A DNA stretch of 64,000 nucleotides, from assembly GCF_030908465.1 (NCBI RefSeq), contig NZ_CP133078.1, forward strand, positions 2,108,001 to 2,172,000. The letters run 5' to 3'. A program made the position numbers and the translations under genes. Numbering within the stretch: position 1 is the stretch's first letter; each line of letters opens with the position of its first letter. Below, one piece after another: positions 1 to 8,653 of this stretch. The stretch is from Anaerotignum sp. MB30-C6 (GTDB taxonomy: Bacteria > Bacillota > Clostridia > Lachnospirales > Anaerotignaceae). The notes below the pieces were generated by a model. It searched no databases. It was given only the letters and a program-made list of their open reading frames with translations, and had not been told where the DNA came from.

Positions 1-203
1 ATTTTTTTAACACTGTAATATAGCCCTAGGCCTTTTGGGAACAATCGGGTATTATACTGAACTATCATAAGATACACCTTCATTGAATCTTAGAAACGAA
101 TGTTGTTTTATTCTTAAATACGTTTACGAAAGGTAAGATGAGTGATATTGATACCAGCCCAAGCAACAACAACCCAGTCTTAAATCAAATTATGATTAAA
201 TAA
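1..203. other. Gene-free left edge with a possible 21-codon frame
   Basis: No recognisable gene lies here. A short + strand frame (138-203, 21 codons) starts at ATG after a weak AAAGG and ends just before a strong terminator. The same frame is open back to about position 87, so it could instead be the 3' end of a decayed gene. Its product, rich in Ser and Asn, resembles nothing I know. The terminator shows that something is transcribed rightwards here. Confidence 0.3.
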
Positions 204-231
204 AAAACTCCACTTAAAGTGGAGTTTTTTA
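203..231 (+). terminator. Rho-independent terminator
   Basis: AAACTCCACTT and AGTGGAGTTT form a tight hairpin followed by a run of six T on the + strand. An A run on the other side would also let it work leftwards. It closes whatever is transcribed rightwards from the window edge. Confidence 0.75.
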
Positions 232-243
232 TTGATCTACATA

Positions 244-271
244 CAAAAAAACACAGGAGAAATCCTGTGCT
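244..271 (-). terminator. Terminator of the cold-shock gene
   Basis: Read leftwards, GCACAGGA and TCCTGTGT pair and are followed by seven T. It lies about 120 nt beyond the cold-shock stop codon. A second small hairpin (AGGAAG/CTTCCT, near 278-296) lies just before it. Confidence 0.75.
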
Positions 272-389
272 TTTCATTAGGAAGTTACGCTTCCTATTTT
301 TGCCCAACAATATGAAGAGCTTGCTTGCATAACCAGAAATAATTTATATTATCAATGCCTAGGCATTTTCAATACAGAATCAATATCGA

Positions 390-590
390 TTAAGCACGTG
401 TTACATTTGCAGCCTGAGGGCCTTTAGCACCCTGAACAACTTCAAATTCTACTTCCTGACCTTCTTCTAAAGTCTTGTAACCATCAACCTGAATAGCAGA
501 GAAGTGAACGAATACGTCGTCTTCACCAGGAACGGAGATGAAACCGAAACCTTTTTCTGCATTGAACCATTTTACTGTACCCTTTTTCAT
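390..590 (-). CDS. Cold-shock protein, CspA/CspB family
   Basis: This 66-residue single-domain cold-shock protein is an OB-fold nucleic-acid chaperone that melts mRNA secondary structure at low temperature or in rapid growth. Both RNA-binding motifs are present: RNP1 (KGFGFI, about residues 13-18) and RNP2 (VFVHF, about 26-30). The KKGTVKWFN start and the length are typical of the family. AGGAGG sits 8 nt before the ATG. The gene has its own promoter (637-665) and terminator, so it is monocistronic. Several csp paralogues usually exist per genome, so no numbered symbol is given. Confidence 0.97.
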   Translation of the reverse strand: MKKGTVKWFNAEKGFGFISVPGEDDVFVHFSAIQVDGYKTLEEGQEVEFEVVQGAKGPQAANVTRA

Positions 591-636
591 TGAATAAATC
601 CTCCTACATAGATAAATAAAGAACTGTTACACGTCA

Positions 637-665
637 ATAATACCATAAATTTCATATAGTGTCAA
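637..665 (-). promoter_or_regulatory. Sigma-A-type promoter of the cold-shock gene
   Basis: Read leftwards there is a perfect TTGACA -35, a 17-nt spacer and a TATTAT -10. Transcription would start near 630, giving a leader of about 40 nt that is short for a cold-shock gene. Confidence 0.8.
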
Positions 666-696
666 CGCAAATTTCCCACTAAATCACTGTTCTCAT

Positions 697-1164
697 TTAC
701 AAAGTTTCATAATTTTCGTCATTTTCTAACGTATTTTTCTGTATTGCATCCCTTGCTAATTGGTCACATCGCTCATTTTCAACATTAGACGCATGACCTT
801 TTACCCATATAAAGGAAACGCTGTGAATTTCTAATAGTTTTAGCAAGCGTTCCCATAAATCCACGTTAGATGCTTTTTCTTTTTTGTTGCGCATCCAACC
901 CTGATTACGCCATTTAATGGCCCAACCTTTTTCGATTGCATCCACAACATACTTAGAATCACTATAAAGCTTGACGGCACATGGTTCCTTTAAAGCTTCA
1001 AGCCCTTTAATAACAGCCAACACCTCCATACGATTGTTGGTTGTTTTAAAATACCCCCCCGACAATTCCTTACGGGCAGAGCCATAAAGCATCACAACTC
1101 CATATCCCCCCGGGCCTGGGTTTCCCGAACAAGCACCGTCAGTATATATCGTTACTGTCCTCAT
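697..1164 (-). CDS. rnhA: Ribonuclease HI
   Basis: Ribonuclease HI cuts the RNA strand of RNA:DNA hybrids, removing R-loops and primers in the cytoplasm. The protein has 155 residues. The catalytic acids are visible: Asp in IYTDGACSGNPGPGG, Glu in NNRMEV, Asp in YSDSKYVVD, and a late Asp after the VKGHASNVENE segment. The ATG at 1164 is chosen because GGAGGAGGAGG precedes it at a good distance; an upstream in-frame start would lie within that site. It shares ATGA with the end of ispD, so translation is coupled. Confidence 0.95.
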   Translation of the reverse strand: MRTVTIYTDGACSGNPGPGGYGVVMLYGSARKELSGGYFKTTNNRMEVLAVIKGLEALKEPCAVKLYSDSKYVVDAIEKGWAIKWRNQGWMRNKKEKASNVDLWERLLKLLEIHSVSFIWVKGHASNVENERCDQLARDAIQKNTLENDENYETL

Positions 1165-1862
1165 TCTTCCTCCTCCTCCAAAAAACAAGTCCCTACAAGA
1201 ATATCCTCCCTTGTGGTTATCTTGATATTTTGATAGCTTCCTGGAATGACCTTTATTTTGGCTCCAGCGAATTCAGCCACCGAGGCATCATCCGTACCTA
1301 TAAAACCCTCTTGGGTTGCTTTTTTATAGGCACTCTCTATGATTTCTGTGCGGAAAGTTTGGGGTGTTTGAATATGCCATAGGGCACTTCGTTTTGGCGT
1401 TTCTACGACCACACCATCTTCATCACAAATTTTAATGGTATCCTTTGCTGCCACCCCAAGTACACAGGCACCATAGTTTTGTGCCGCTTCAATAGAACGA
1501 TCTATCATATCCTCCGTAACAAAAGGCCTTACGCCATCATGAATTAAAACGATTTCCGTTTTTTCGGAAAGAACATTCAGCCCGCATTTCACGGAATCTT
1601 GACGCTCTTTTCCACCGATTACCACAGCAGAGATTTTCTTCCATCCATAGTCTTTCACCATGGCATTCACATCTTCTATGTTATCCTTACCCGTTACCAA
1701 AACAATTTCTTGTATATTAGAGAACTGCTCAAATCGGCTTACCGTATGGGCTAAAATTTCTTTTCCCCTAAGCTTTAAAAATTGCTTACTGATTTGGCTT
1801 CCCATCCGTCTTCCTTTACCGGCAGCCACAATAATTGCAGTGGCAATGGTTCTATTGTCCAT
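1161..1862 (-). CDS. ispD: 2-C-methyl-D-erythritol 4-phosphate cytidylyltransferase
   Basis: IspD transfers CMP to methylerythritol phosphate in the MEP isoprenoid pathway. The 233-residue length is normal. The nucleotide-binding start AAGKGRRMG, the KQFL segment, HDGVRPFV near the middle, and TPQTF plus GTDDAS towards the C-terminus are all family signatures. The ATG at 1862 follows GGGAGAG; the frame is open further upstream but with no support. The gene lies between the PIN/TRAM gene and rnhA, as in B. subtilis where yacL precedes ispD. The usual partner ispF is not in this window. Confidence 0.95.
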   Translation of the reverse strand: MDNRTIATAIIVAAGKGRRMGSQISKQFLKLRGKEILAHTVSRFEQFSNIQEIVLVTGKDNIEDVNAMVKDYGWKKISAVVIGGKERQDSVKCGLNVLSEKTEIVLIHDGVRPFVTEDMIDRSIEAAQNYGACVLGVAAKDTIKICDEDGVVVETPKRSALWHIQTPQTFRTEIIESAYKKATQEGFIGTDDASVAEFAGAKIKVIPGSYQNIKITTREDILVGTCFLEEEEE

Positions 1863-1943
1863 GCACTGTCTCTCCCTTTTATAAAAGAAAAGCCCATGGC
1901 AACCCTTTAGTGAGTTTTGCTTCCGGGCTTTTATCATTTTCAT

Positions 1944-3023
1944 TTACGAAGCAGCGGCTACCATTTTTGTAAAAATCATACGTCCGGCTGCTGTTTGCAA
2001 TACACTGGTTACAACGACGTTTTTGGTTTCGCCAATAAATTTATTGCCGCCATCAACAACGATCATTGTACCATCATTCAAATAAGCAATTCCTTGCCCC
2101 GCTTCCTTACCTGCTTTGATAATTGTAACCTGCATTTCTTCCCCGGGCAATACCACAGGTTTGATTGCATTTGCCAACTCATTAATATTCAAAACACGCA
2201 CGCCTTGAAACTCGGCTACTTTGTTTAAATTATAATCGTTTGTTACTACAAAAGCATCCATGCTTTCTGCCATCTTAAGCAGCATAGAATCCACTTCCAT
2301 GGGTTGTTTTGTTGTAAATTCTTTAATTTCAACGGAAACTGCCAGCTGTTTTTGAATTTCATTTAAAATATCCAGACCACGGCGACCACGGTTTCTTTTT
2401 AACCCGTCAGCCGAATCTGCAATGTGACGCAACTCTTCCAAAACAAAATCTGGAATGATAATTTTACCTTCAATGAACCCCGTCTGCAGTAAGTCCATAA
2501 TTCTACCGTCGATAATTACACTTGTATCTAAAATCTTAGGTCGTCCATAAATAGAAACTTTTTCTTGTGGTGTAAATGCAGGAATTAAAATTTTTTGCAA
2601 ATTCTTTACGTTAAACTCGTCCTTTTTCCTTCTGGCAACTCGAATACCCAAAAGACCAAAGGTGATGTTCAGCAATACCACAATAAAAGTACCGATAGCT
2701 CCAAATCCATTAAAAGCAACACCGATCAGGTTTGCAATAATTAAACCAACTACGCAACCAAGCACAGTCAGCGCCAATTCTTTCACATTCATTTTGGTTA
2801 ATTTATCCTCTGTTTGTGAAAGCCTTTTTAACAACATTTCCGTTATGTGCGAAGATAAGATAAGATAAAATATAAGTCCGATAAAAACTGCTATTCCTGC
2901 TGGCACATAAATTGGCATGGAAATATTCCATTGGAATAGATTAGTTAAAAATAAAATATGCATTATAGCATAAGAAACCGCCATAACGATTAAACTCATA
3001 ATAATCTCTACAAGTCTTCTCAT
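1944..3023 (-). CDS. Membrane-anchored PIN/TRAM domain protein (YacL-like)
   Basis: The 359-residue protein has about four N-terminal membrane helices (residues 1-130), a PIN ribonuclease-like domain starting at LDTSVIIDGRI with further acids at LEELRHIAD and VVTNDYNL, and a C-terminal TRAM RNA-binding domain. This is the layout of B. subtilis YacL, thought to act on RNA at the membrane; its substrate is unknown. The ATG at 3023 follows AAAGGAGGTGG. It is in one operon with carD upstream and ispD downstream. Confidence 0.88.
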   Translation of the reverse strand: MRRLVEIIMSLIVMAVSYAIMHILFLTNLFQWNISMPIYVPAGIAVFIGLIFYLILSSHITEMLLKRLSQTEDKLTKMNVKELALTVLGCVVGLIIANLIGVAFNGFGAIGTFIVVLLNITFGLLGIRVARRKKDEFNVKNLQKILIPAFTPQEKVSIYGRPKILDTSVIIDGRIMDLLQTGFIEGKIIIPDFVLEELRHIADSADGLKRNRGRRGLDILNEIQKQLAVSVEIKEFTTKQPMEVDSMLLKMAESMDAFVVTNDYNLNKVAEFQGVRVLNINELANAIKPVVLPGEEMQVTIIKAGKEAGQGIAYLNDGTMIVVDGGNKFIGETKNVVVTSVLQTAAGRMIFTKMVAAAS

Positions 3024-3093
3024 TCTTCCACCTCCTTTCCCCAATTCTGGTAAAAAGGGTATAATGCCCAAACTTTACCATAAAAGAATATTA

Positions 3094-3561
3094 TCAATTT
3101 TCTAGCCATTTTGCAAGCAATTCTTCAGCTTTTTCACTATTAATTTCGTAAACAGAAATGATTTCACTTAGTACAATTTGTCTTGCCATTCCCAATAATC
3201 TGCATTCTACCGAAGAAAGCTTTTTCTTTTTTTCTTGGTCATACAACAGTTTTATTACCTCAGTGACCTGCTCCAGTTTCCCTGTTTTTAGTCGACTAAA
3301 GTTCTCCTTATACCGCTGATTCCAATTGTCAGATAATACAGGTTTGCTTTTACCCACACGAACGATGGTCTGTTCCACACTCACCTTCTCTTCAAGAAAG
3401 CGTATTCCTGAATCTTGGGCACGTTCTTTTGGAATTCGAATTCTCACATTTCCTGTGGGGATGCGGATAATATAGTATTCACCCTCATCAGTTCCTTCAA
3501 TGCCTTCTATATATCCAGCCCCATGTAATGGATACACAATTTTCTGTCCTGTATGAAACAT
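3094..3561 (-). CDS. CarD-family transcription regulator
   Basis: This 155-residue protein has the CarD/TRCF RNA-polymerase-interaction domain at its N-terminus (GQKIVYPLHGAGYIEGIE, a Tudor-like fold) and a helical C-terminal DNA-binding part. Family members bind the RNA polymerase beta subunit and stabilise open promoter complexes. AAAAAGGAGGG lies just before the ATG. It is the first gene of the operon continuing into the PIN/TRAM gene, ispD and rnhA, matching the clostridial carD-yacL-ispD arrangement. Confidence 0.9.
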   Translation of the reverse strand: MFHTGQKIVYPLHGAGYIEGIEGTDEGEYYIIRIPTGNVRIRIPKERAQDSGIRFLEEKVSVEQTIVRVGKSKPVLSDNWNQRYKENFSRLKTGKLEQVTEVIKLLYDQEKKKKLSSVECRLLGMARQIVLSEIISVYEINSEKAEELLAKWLEN

Positions 3562-4025
3562 AATAAATCCCTCCTTTTTACTAATTTTTTCCGAAAAAGG
3601 AGATTCTTATGCTATATTTAAGACTTTATTATATTAAAACATTTTTAGCAAAAAGTCTTTAAGTTTTCATGACAATTTCTTTAAATTTTACAAGCATCAA
3701 TATCTTTTATATGATATAATATTTTTTCAGCGTGTTTTTCTATCATAAAAATAAAATTCAACGGCATAAAACCAAAAACAGGTCATTGTAAAGGAAAATC
3801 TTTTATAAAATGTGCAAAGAAATTTCTGACGTTTTAGAAGAAATCGTTGGGTAAACCCTTTATAAAATAAGCGTTGAAACTCAACCAATTTTATCTTATT
3901 TTTTCTAGAAATACATATAATACGTAAAACATAGTTTTTCAAACTACGTATTGCGTTTTTCTATTGCATTTCCATGACTTATTTGCTATATTATGTATAA
4001 TAAGTATTAACTGAAGGAGGAAGTT
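3562..4025. other. AT-rich divergent intergenic region
   Basis: This is the shared upstream region of carD (leftward) and degV (rightward). A 71-codon leftward frame at 3727-3942 has no ribosome-binding site and a composition typical of chance AT-rich frames, so I do not call it. A plausible degV promoter is TTGCAT (3964), 17 nt, TATATT (3987); another TATAAT lies at 3996. Nothing else stands out. Confidence 0.4.
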
Positions 4026-4919
4026 ATGGCAGACTATCAAATTTTCAGCGACGGCGCTTGTGATATCGGTAAGGAACGAGAAAAAGAATTTGACATTTCT
4101 CTTATTCCTTTTTATGTTTCTTTAGATCATGAAAAATATTTTAAAGAAATTGAAGAAATTTCTTTAGAAAAATACTATAACTATATGACGGAACATAAAG
4201 GGTATCCAAAAACCTCATTACCCTCTGTTCAAGATTTTATTGACGCCTTTCGCCCTGTTTTAAATGAAGGTAAGGATATCATTTGTACCACAATTACTCC
4301 CTCTTTAAGTAGTTCTATACAGTCGGCTACTACTGCAAAAATGATGTTGGAAGAGGAATTCCCCAATGCAAAAATATACATCGTGAATTCTTGGAACATT
4401 ACAGGCTCCCAGACCTTAATGTTAATGGAAATGGCCAAAATGAAAAAAGCCGGCAAAACAATTGACGAAGTTTTAGCTTACGCTGAAAAGGCAAAGGTAG
4501 ATGCCCGTATTCATTTCATGGTTGGTGATCTTAGTTATCTTGAAGTTGGCGGAAGAATAGGCAAAATTGCAGCTCTTTCCGGTAGTATTTTGAAAATCAA
4601 ACCTCTAATCATTCTTAAAGGAGGCGATATTAACGTTGGCGGTGCTGTAAGAAGTCGGAAAAAAGGTCTGTCAAAATTGGTTGATATCACACGGGAACAT
4701 TTTAAAACAACAGGGGAAGATCCTAAGGACTATTATGCTTTGGTTGGTACAACAAATGTTTGGGAGGATGTTCCTGAGTTTGAAGCAGAATTAAAAAAAG
4801 CCATCCCTAACTTGGAATTTTTATCTTCCTTCCAAATTGGTGCAACAGTAGCTTCCCACACGGGACCTGGAACCCTTGGGGTTTGTTTTGCGAAAAAATA
4901 CGAAGCTTACCAGTATTAA
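4026..4919 (+). CDS. DegV family fatty-acid-binding protein
   Basis: This 297-residue DegV-family protein binds a long-chain fatty acid, and in Firmicutes some members pass fatty acids to the FakA kinase for phospholipid synthesis. Visible signatures are the N-terminal IFSDGACDIG (usually DSxxDL), the TSLPS loop near residue 60, the central VGDLSYLEVGGRIGK segment, and the C-terminal HTGPGTLGV. AAGGAGG lies 5 nt upstream of the ATG. It is a single-gene unit with its own terminator. The lipid ligand cannot be read from the sequence. Confidence 0.9.
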   Translation: MADYQIFSDGACDIGKEREKEFDISLIPFYVSLDHEKYFKEIEEISLEKYYNYMTEHKGYPKTSLPSVQDFIDAFRPVLNEGKDIICTTITPSLSSSIQSATTAKMMLEEEFPNAKIYIVNSWNITGSQTLMLMEMAKMKKAGKTIDEVLAYAEKAKVDARIHFMVGDLSYLEVGGRIGKIAALSGSILKIKPLIILKGGDINVGGAVRSRKKGLSKLVDITREHFKTTGEDPKDYYALVGTTNVWEDVPEFEAELKKAIPNLEFLSSFQIGATVASHTGPGTLGVCFAKKYEAYQY

Positions 4920-4928
4920 AAAAGCTTT

Positions 4929-4957
4929 TGCGATAAACAGTTGTTTATCGCTTTTTT
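4929..4957 (+). terminator. Terminator of degV
   Basis: GCGATAAACA and TGTTTATCGC form a 10-bp stem with a 2-nt loop followed by TTTTTT, eleven bases after the degV stop. Confidence 0.85.
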
Positions 4958-4959
4958 AG

Positions 4960-5101
4960 TTAACAATGCCAAGCATTAAGGTATGGGATATTATTGCATC
5001 TCCACTTTGAATGTGATAATTTTTTTATGTCATCCATGACAAAACCTCCTTTGATTTTTTAGCGGTTGGGGAACCACTTTTACCTTATCAAAGGAGGTTT
5101 T
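4960..5101 (-). mobile_element. Left-end remnant of an IS200/IS605-type element (truncated tnpA)
   Basis: Read leftwards, ATG at 5037 opens a 25-codon frame. Its first 14 residues, MDDIKKLSHSKWRC, resemble the start of IS200-type TnpA transposases (S-L-S/A-H-T-x-W-x-C-K-Y-H). Homology stops there and a stop follows at 4960, so almost the whole transposase is missing, including the catalytic HUH and Tyr. A perfect AAAGGAGG lies 8 nt upstream. It is the 3' arm of a perfect 15-bp inverted repeat (5041-5055 / 5087-5101), so an mRNA hairpin would hide the ribosome-binding site, as known for IS200. The exact left boundary is unclear. Confidence 0.7.
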
Positions 5102-5167
5102 CTTCTGCTATAAACAATTCACTCCAGCAGCGGAGCTGATGGTTTATCAGGGCGAAAAGCGCCAATC

Positions 5168-5197
5168 AAAAACAGCAGACTTTGCAATCTGCTGTTG
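5168..5197 (-). terminator. Terminator of alr
   Basis: Read leftwards, AACAGCAGA and TCTGCTGTT pair with an 8-nt loop, followed by TTTTTGATT. It lies just past the alr stop. Confidence 0.75.
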
Positions 5198-5205
5198 TAA
5201 TCTAG

Positions 5206-6399
5206 TTATTTATACTGATGCAAAACATGGTTTACTATACCAATTACCTTGCCATCTTGCTTATATATACGAGGAACTCTTTTTGTTATTACGCAAGTGA
5301 GCTCATAGTTAATTGTTCCCAAAATTTCAGCCAATTCTTCAATAGGCAGAACCTGCTCTCCTTGACGGCCAAATACAACGACTTCGTCGCCCATTTTTAC
5401 ATCGGGGATACCTGTTACATCAAGCATAATCTGGTCCATACAAACACGGCCAACAACAGGGGCAAAATGTCCGTTTACCAACATTCTAGCTTTGTTGGAC
5501 AATGCACGGCTATATCCATCCGCATATCCAATGGGAACTGTTGCAATTACTCGATCTGTTTCAGCTGTATAGGTTCTCCCGTAAGAAAGCTGAGATCCAG
5601 CCTTTACTTCCTTAACCAGACCAATTGTAGTTTTTAAAGTCATTAAAGGTTTAATATCTATCATACCTTTACATTCACCGGAGGGGAGCATGCCGTATGT
5701 AATAATACCAGAACGGCACATACCTAAGTGCTTTTCGGGGTATGCGATGGTTGTTGCACTGTTAGCACAATGGCAAATGCCAACTTCCACACCTGAATCT
5801 TTTAACGCCACTACCATTTTGTTAAAACGTGTGAATTGCATTTCTGTAAAACGAGGGTTATCATCCTGAAAAGCATCTGCAACAGCATGGTGAGTAAAGA
5901 TACCTGTCAAATGAAGATTGGTCATTTTGCTCACTTCAATGATATCCTTCAGAGATTCATCAAAGTTTTCTTCGTCTACTTGGAAACCAACACGAGTCAT
6001 ACCAGTATCCAACTTAACATGAACATTTACAACTACACCTGCTTTTTCTGCTTCCCTTTGTAAAGCTTCTGCATAGTCCATGCCAACCAATGCCTGTGTA
6101 AGCTTATGTTCTTCCATAAGTTTTACTGTATCAACTGGGGTGTAGCCTAAAATCAAAATTGGTTTCTCGATACCCTCGCTGCGTAGGCTCATGGCCTCTT
6201 CAATATTGGAAACACCGAACCAGTCAAAACCAGCATCCTGTAAAGCACGAGATACAAAACCATCACCATGGCCATATGCATCGGCTTTTACAACCCCCAT
6301 TATTCTTTCGCCTTCAGCCAGTTTAGACTTGATGTTTTTGATATTATATGCCAACGCATCCATATCAATTTCTGCCCAAGTTCTCCTGATAAAATCCAT
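5206..6399 (-). CDS. alr: Alanine racemase
   Basis: This PLP enzyme interconverts L- and D-alanine and supplies D-Ala for peptidoglycan. The 397-residue protein has the PLP lysine in VVKADAYGHG (Lys38) at the start of the TIM barrel, and the second catalytic Tyr in SYGRTYTAE near residue 268 in the partner domain. GRVCMDQIMLDV is the conserved C-terminal beta-domain motif. GAGGGGG lies just before the ATG. It is monocistronic, with a clear promoter upstream and a terminator downstream. In an alanine-using fermenter it could also serve D-alanine catabolism, but nothing here tests that. Confidence 0.96.
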   Translation of the reverse strand: MDFIRRTWAEIDMDALAYNIKNIKSKLAEGERIMGVVKADAYGHGDGFVSRALQDAGFDWFGVSNIEEAMSLRSEGIEKPILILGYTPVDTVKLMEEHKLTQALVGMDYAEALQREAEKAGVVVNVHVKLDTGMTRVGFQVDEENFDESLKDIIEVSKMTNLHLTGIFTHHAVADAFQDDNPRFTEMQFTRFNKMVVALKDSGVEVGICHCANSATTIAYPEKHLGMCRSGIITYGMLPSGECKGMIDIKPLMTLKTTIGLVKEVKAGSQLSYGRTYTAETDRVIATVPIGYADGYSRALSNKARMLVNGHFAPVVGRVCMDQIMLDVTGIPDVKMGDEVVVFGRQGEQVLPIEELAEILGTINYELTCVITKRVPRIYKQDGKVIGIVNHVLHQYK

Positions 6400-6471
6400 C
6401 TCATTTCCCCCTCTGCTCTCTCCTAATCGTACAATGCCTTAACCATTTTGTGACAAGATATAACCTTGTAT

Positions 6472-6500
6472 ATTATAGTACATTTGACTAGATTTTTCAA
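6472..6500 (-). promoter_or_regulatory. Promoter of alr
   Basis: Read leftwards there is TTGAAA, a 17-nt spacer and a perfect TATAAT. The leader to the ATG would be about 65 nt. Confidence 0.75.
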
Positions 6501-6535
6501 TATTCACATTATTTTTTGTTCAAATTTACTATAAG

Positions 6536-8449
6536 TTACGCTAGGTACAGCCTTGTAAACAGCTCGTAGGCAGATTGGATTGCATCTACACCATCCCCAA
6601 CTCTTTCTGCATCACCAACCAAAGCATAAGATAACCGTTCGTCCATTAATGGCATTGTTAAGTAAGCATATTCACAGGGTTCAGAGCCTGTCGCCAAAAT
6701 AATGACATCAGCCTGTAAAAAGAATTTTTGATTTGCAATGGAAATTAAAACTTTCCCATCTTCTAAACCATCAGCATTGGTATCCGCCATAAACTGAACA
6801 CCTTTTCCTCGCAAAGTTGAAATAAGGGGTCTCGCTAATGGGCCAAGGTCTTTGCCAAAAGAAGATTTACAATCTATTATTTTAATGTTTCTTTCCTCTT
6901 CCCGTTCTTTTATATAGGCAGCAGTTTCAAGACCAACAGAGCCTCCGCCAATGATAACGATTTGCCCTTCTTGCGATTGAGATGGCAAAGGAGCCCGCCC
7001 AGACAATATATCGTTGGCAAGAATGCCTTTTTCTACCCCTTCTATCTGTGGCCTTTTGGGCTGACTACCCGTTGAAATCACCGTAAAATAAGGCTTTTTT
7101 TTCATCAAAAATTCCTCATCACATTTTTGCCCATAAATAAACTTTACTCCTAATTCTTTTAAAGTTTTTTCCATATATTTTACGTATTCTCCGATTCCCT
7201 CTTTTTTCGGAGGCTTTGCCGCTAGATTAAATTGGCCACCTAATGTCATTTCATCGGTAATTAATGTTGTCACAAAACCTCGTTCTGCAGATTTCTTGGC
7301 CGCCTCCATACCAGCAGGGCCACCACCAATCACAACAACTTCCTTTCGGGTTGCTATCCTTCTTCGCTGATTTTCAAAAAATTCCTGTCCCGCCTCTGGG
7401 TTGAATCCACAAGCTAACTTTTGTCCCTTTAACACACCACTGATGCAACGATTGCATCCTTGACATGGTAAAAACAGCTCCTTCTTCTCCACACGGTTTG
7501 CGAACTGGGGATCCGATAGAAAAGCCCTTGCAGTACCCACAAAGTCACACTGGTTCTCAGCTAATAGTTTCTCTGCAGTTTCTCCATCGTGGATACGGTT
7601 ACAAGCAATCACAGGTAACGGAATATATTTCTTTAATGCCCCTGCGAACGGAGCATATGCCCCTTTCGCCACATGGTACGAAATCTGTTCTATAGGAGAT
7701 TCATGCCATCCCCCTGTAACAGTTATCCCATCAATATGTTCCGAAGTCATACGGCAAAAAGAGATGGTGTCTTCTAAGCCGTAGCCACCTTCCACCATTT
7801 GCGCCCCAGAAACCTTCAACAAAATAGGGAAATCCCCTACTTTCTCACGAATAAAAGCTATGACCTCAAGGGGATAGTTCATGCCCTTATTTATTTTATA
7901 ACCATAGGCATCCGTACGCAAGTTGGTGATAGGAGAAAGAAATTCTGATAATAAATACCCCGCAGATGCACTAATTTCAATCGCATCTACTCCTGCCTTT
8001 TTGCATATTTCCCCTGCAAAAGCAAAGTCTTCTTTTGTCTTAACAAGCTCTGCCTGATCCATCTCAATTGGTTCCGCCTTAAATATAGGAGAAGCCACGG
8101 CAGAAGGGGCAAATAGTGGTTTCTCCCCACGGTCATCCTTACTTTCATTTCGCCCACAATGAAAAAGCTGTACAATTAACTTGCATCCATGTTGATGTAC
8201 TCGATCCACCAAAGTCTTAAAGCTTTCAATGTCCAGAGTTTGTGCCTGATGCATTCCCTTTAGGCTACCAGCCTCATTAACGGCCAAAACCATAGTTACT
8301 GCAGCCGCTCCGCCTTTGGCTCTTTCTTCATAAAATGCAAACTCCCTTTCGCCAATGGTATTTCCTTCTGCATAACCCGTATGCATTGCCAGCATAATCC
8401 AACGGTTTTTTAGTTCAAGCTCTCTTATTTTAAATGAAGAATATAGCAT
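6536..8449 (-). CDS. Old-yellow-enzyme-type NADH:flavin oxidoreductase (FadH/2-enoate reductase family)
   Basis: This 637-residue protein has an FMN TIM-barrel (residues 1-330), a four-Cys [4Fe-4S] site (CQGCNRCISG...C, about 340-360), and an FAD/NAD(P) module with GGGPAGMEAAK and a second GGGSVGLETA. The layout matches 2,4-dienoyl-CoA reductase, 2-enoate reductase and BaiCD. The barrel motif normally read as EIHxAHGYLL is EISASAGYLL here, so both conserved His are replaced. The substrate is therefore open. The ATG at 8449 follows GGAGGG. It lies beyond the pct terminator, so it is a separate unit. A role in reducing acryloyl-CoA is possible but unsupported. Confidence 0.85.
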   Translation of the reverse strand: MLYSSFKIRELELKNRWIMLAMHTGYAEGNTIGEREFAFYEERAKGGAAAVTMVLAVNEAGSLKGMHQAQTLDIESFKTLVDRVHQHGCKLIVQLFHCGRNESKDDRGEKPLFAPSAVASPIFKAEPIEMDQAELVKTKEDFAFAGEICKKAGVDAIEISASAGYLLSEFLSPITNLRTDAYGYKINKGMNYPLEVIAFIREKVGDFPILLKVSGAQMVEGGYGLEDTISFCRMTSEHIDGITVTGGWHESPIEQISYHVAKGAYAPFAGALKKYIPLPVIACNRIHDGETAEKLLAENQCDFVGTARAFLSDPQFANRVEKKELFLPCQGCNRCISGVLKGQKLACGFNPEAGQEFFENQRRRIATRKEVVVIGGGPAGMEAAKKSAERGFVTTLITDEMTLGGQFNLAAKPPKKEGIGEYVKYMEKTLKELGVKFIYGQKCDEEFLMKKKPYFTVISTGSQPKRPQIEGVEKGILANDILSGRAPLPSQSQEGQIVIIGGGSVGLETAAYIKEREEERNIKIIDCKSSFGKDLGPLARPLISTLRGKGVQFMADTNADGLEDGKVLISIANQKFFLQADVIILATGSEPCEYAYLTMPLMDERLSYALVGDAERVGDGVDAIQSAYELFTRLYLA

Positions 8450-8584
8450 AAAATCCCTCCGTTTCCTTGAAACTACAATGTGCAAAACTTCTCTTATTCT
8501 TACGAGTAGGTATTCAAATATTTATACATTGAGTATAGCATATTATAAGTTCATTTTCTATAACGACTAAGGTAATAAACTAAC

Positions 8585-8621
8585 ACAAAAAACCCCCTGT
8601 ATTCTTTCGAAAAACAGGGGG
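8585..8621 (-). terminator. Terminator of the lcd-pct operon
   Basis: Read leftwards, CCCCCTGT and ACAGGGGG form an 8-bp GC-rich stem followed by six T. It separates pct from the flavin oxidoreductase gene. Confidence 0.85.
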
Positions 8622-8653
8622 GATTATATAGCTTATTTACTATTTAAATAGAA

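Noticed and set aside
3727-3942. 71-codon leftward frame between carD and degV
   Set aside because: No ribosome-binding site, Lys/Phe/Tyr-rich composition of chance AT-rich sequence, and it lies in a divergent promoter region.
5041-5101. The 15-bp inverted repeat as a simple terminator of alr or degV
   Set aside because: Both genes already have better terminators nearby, the loop is 31 nt, and the arms coincide with a Shine-Dalgarno site ahead of the transposase-like stub.
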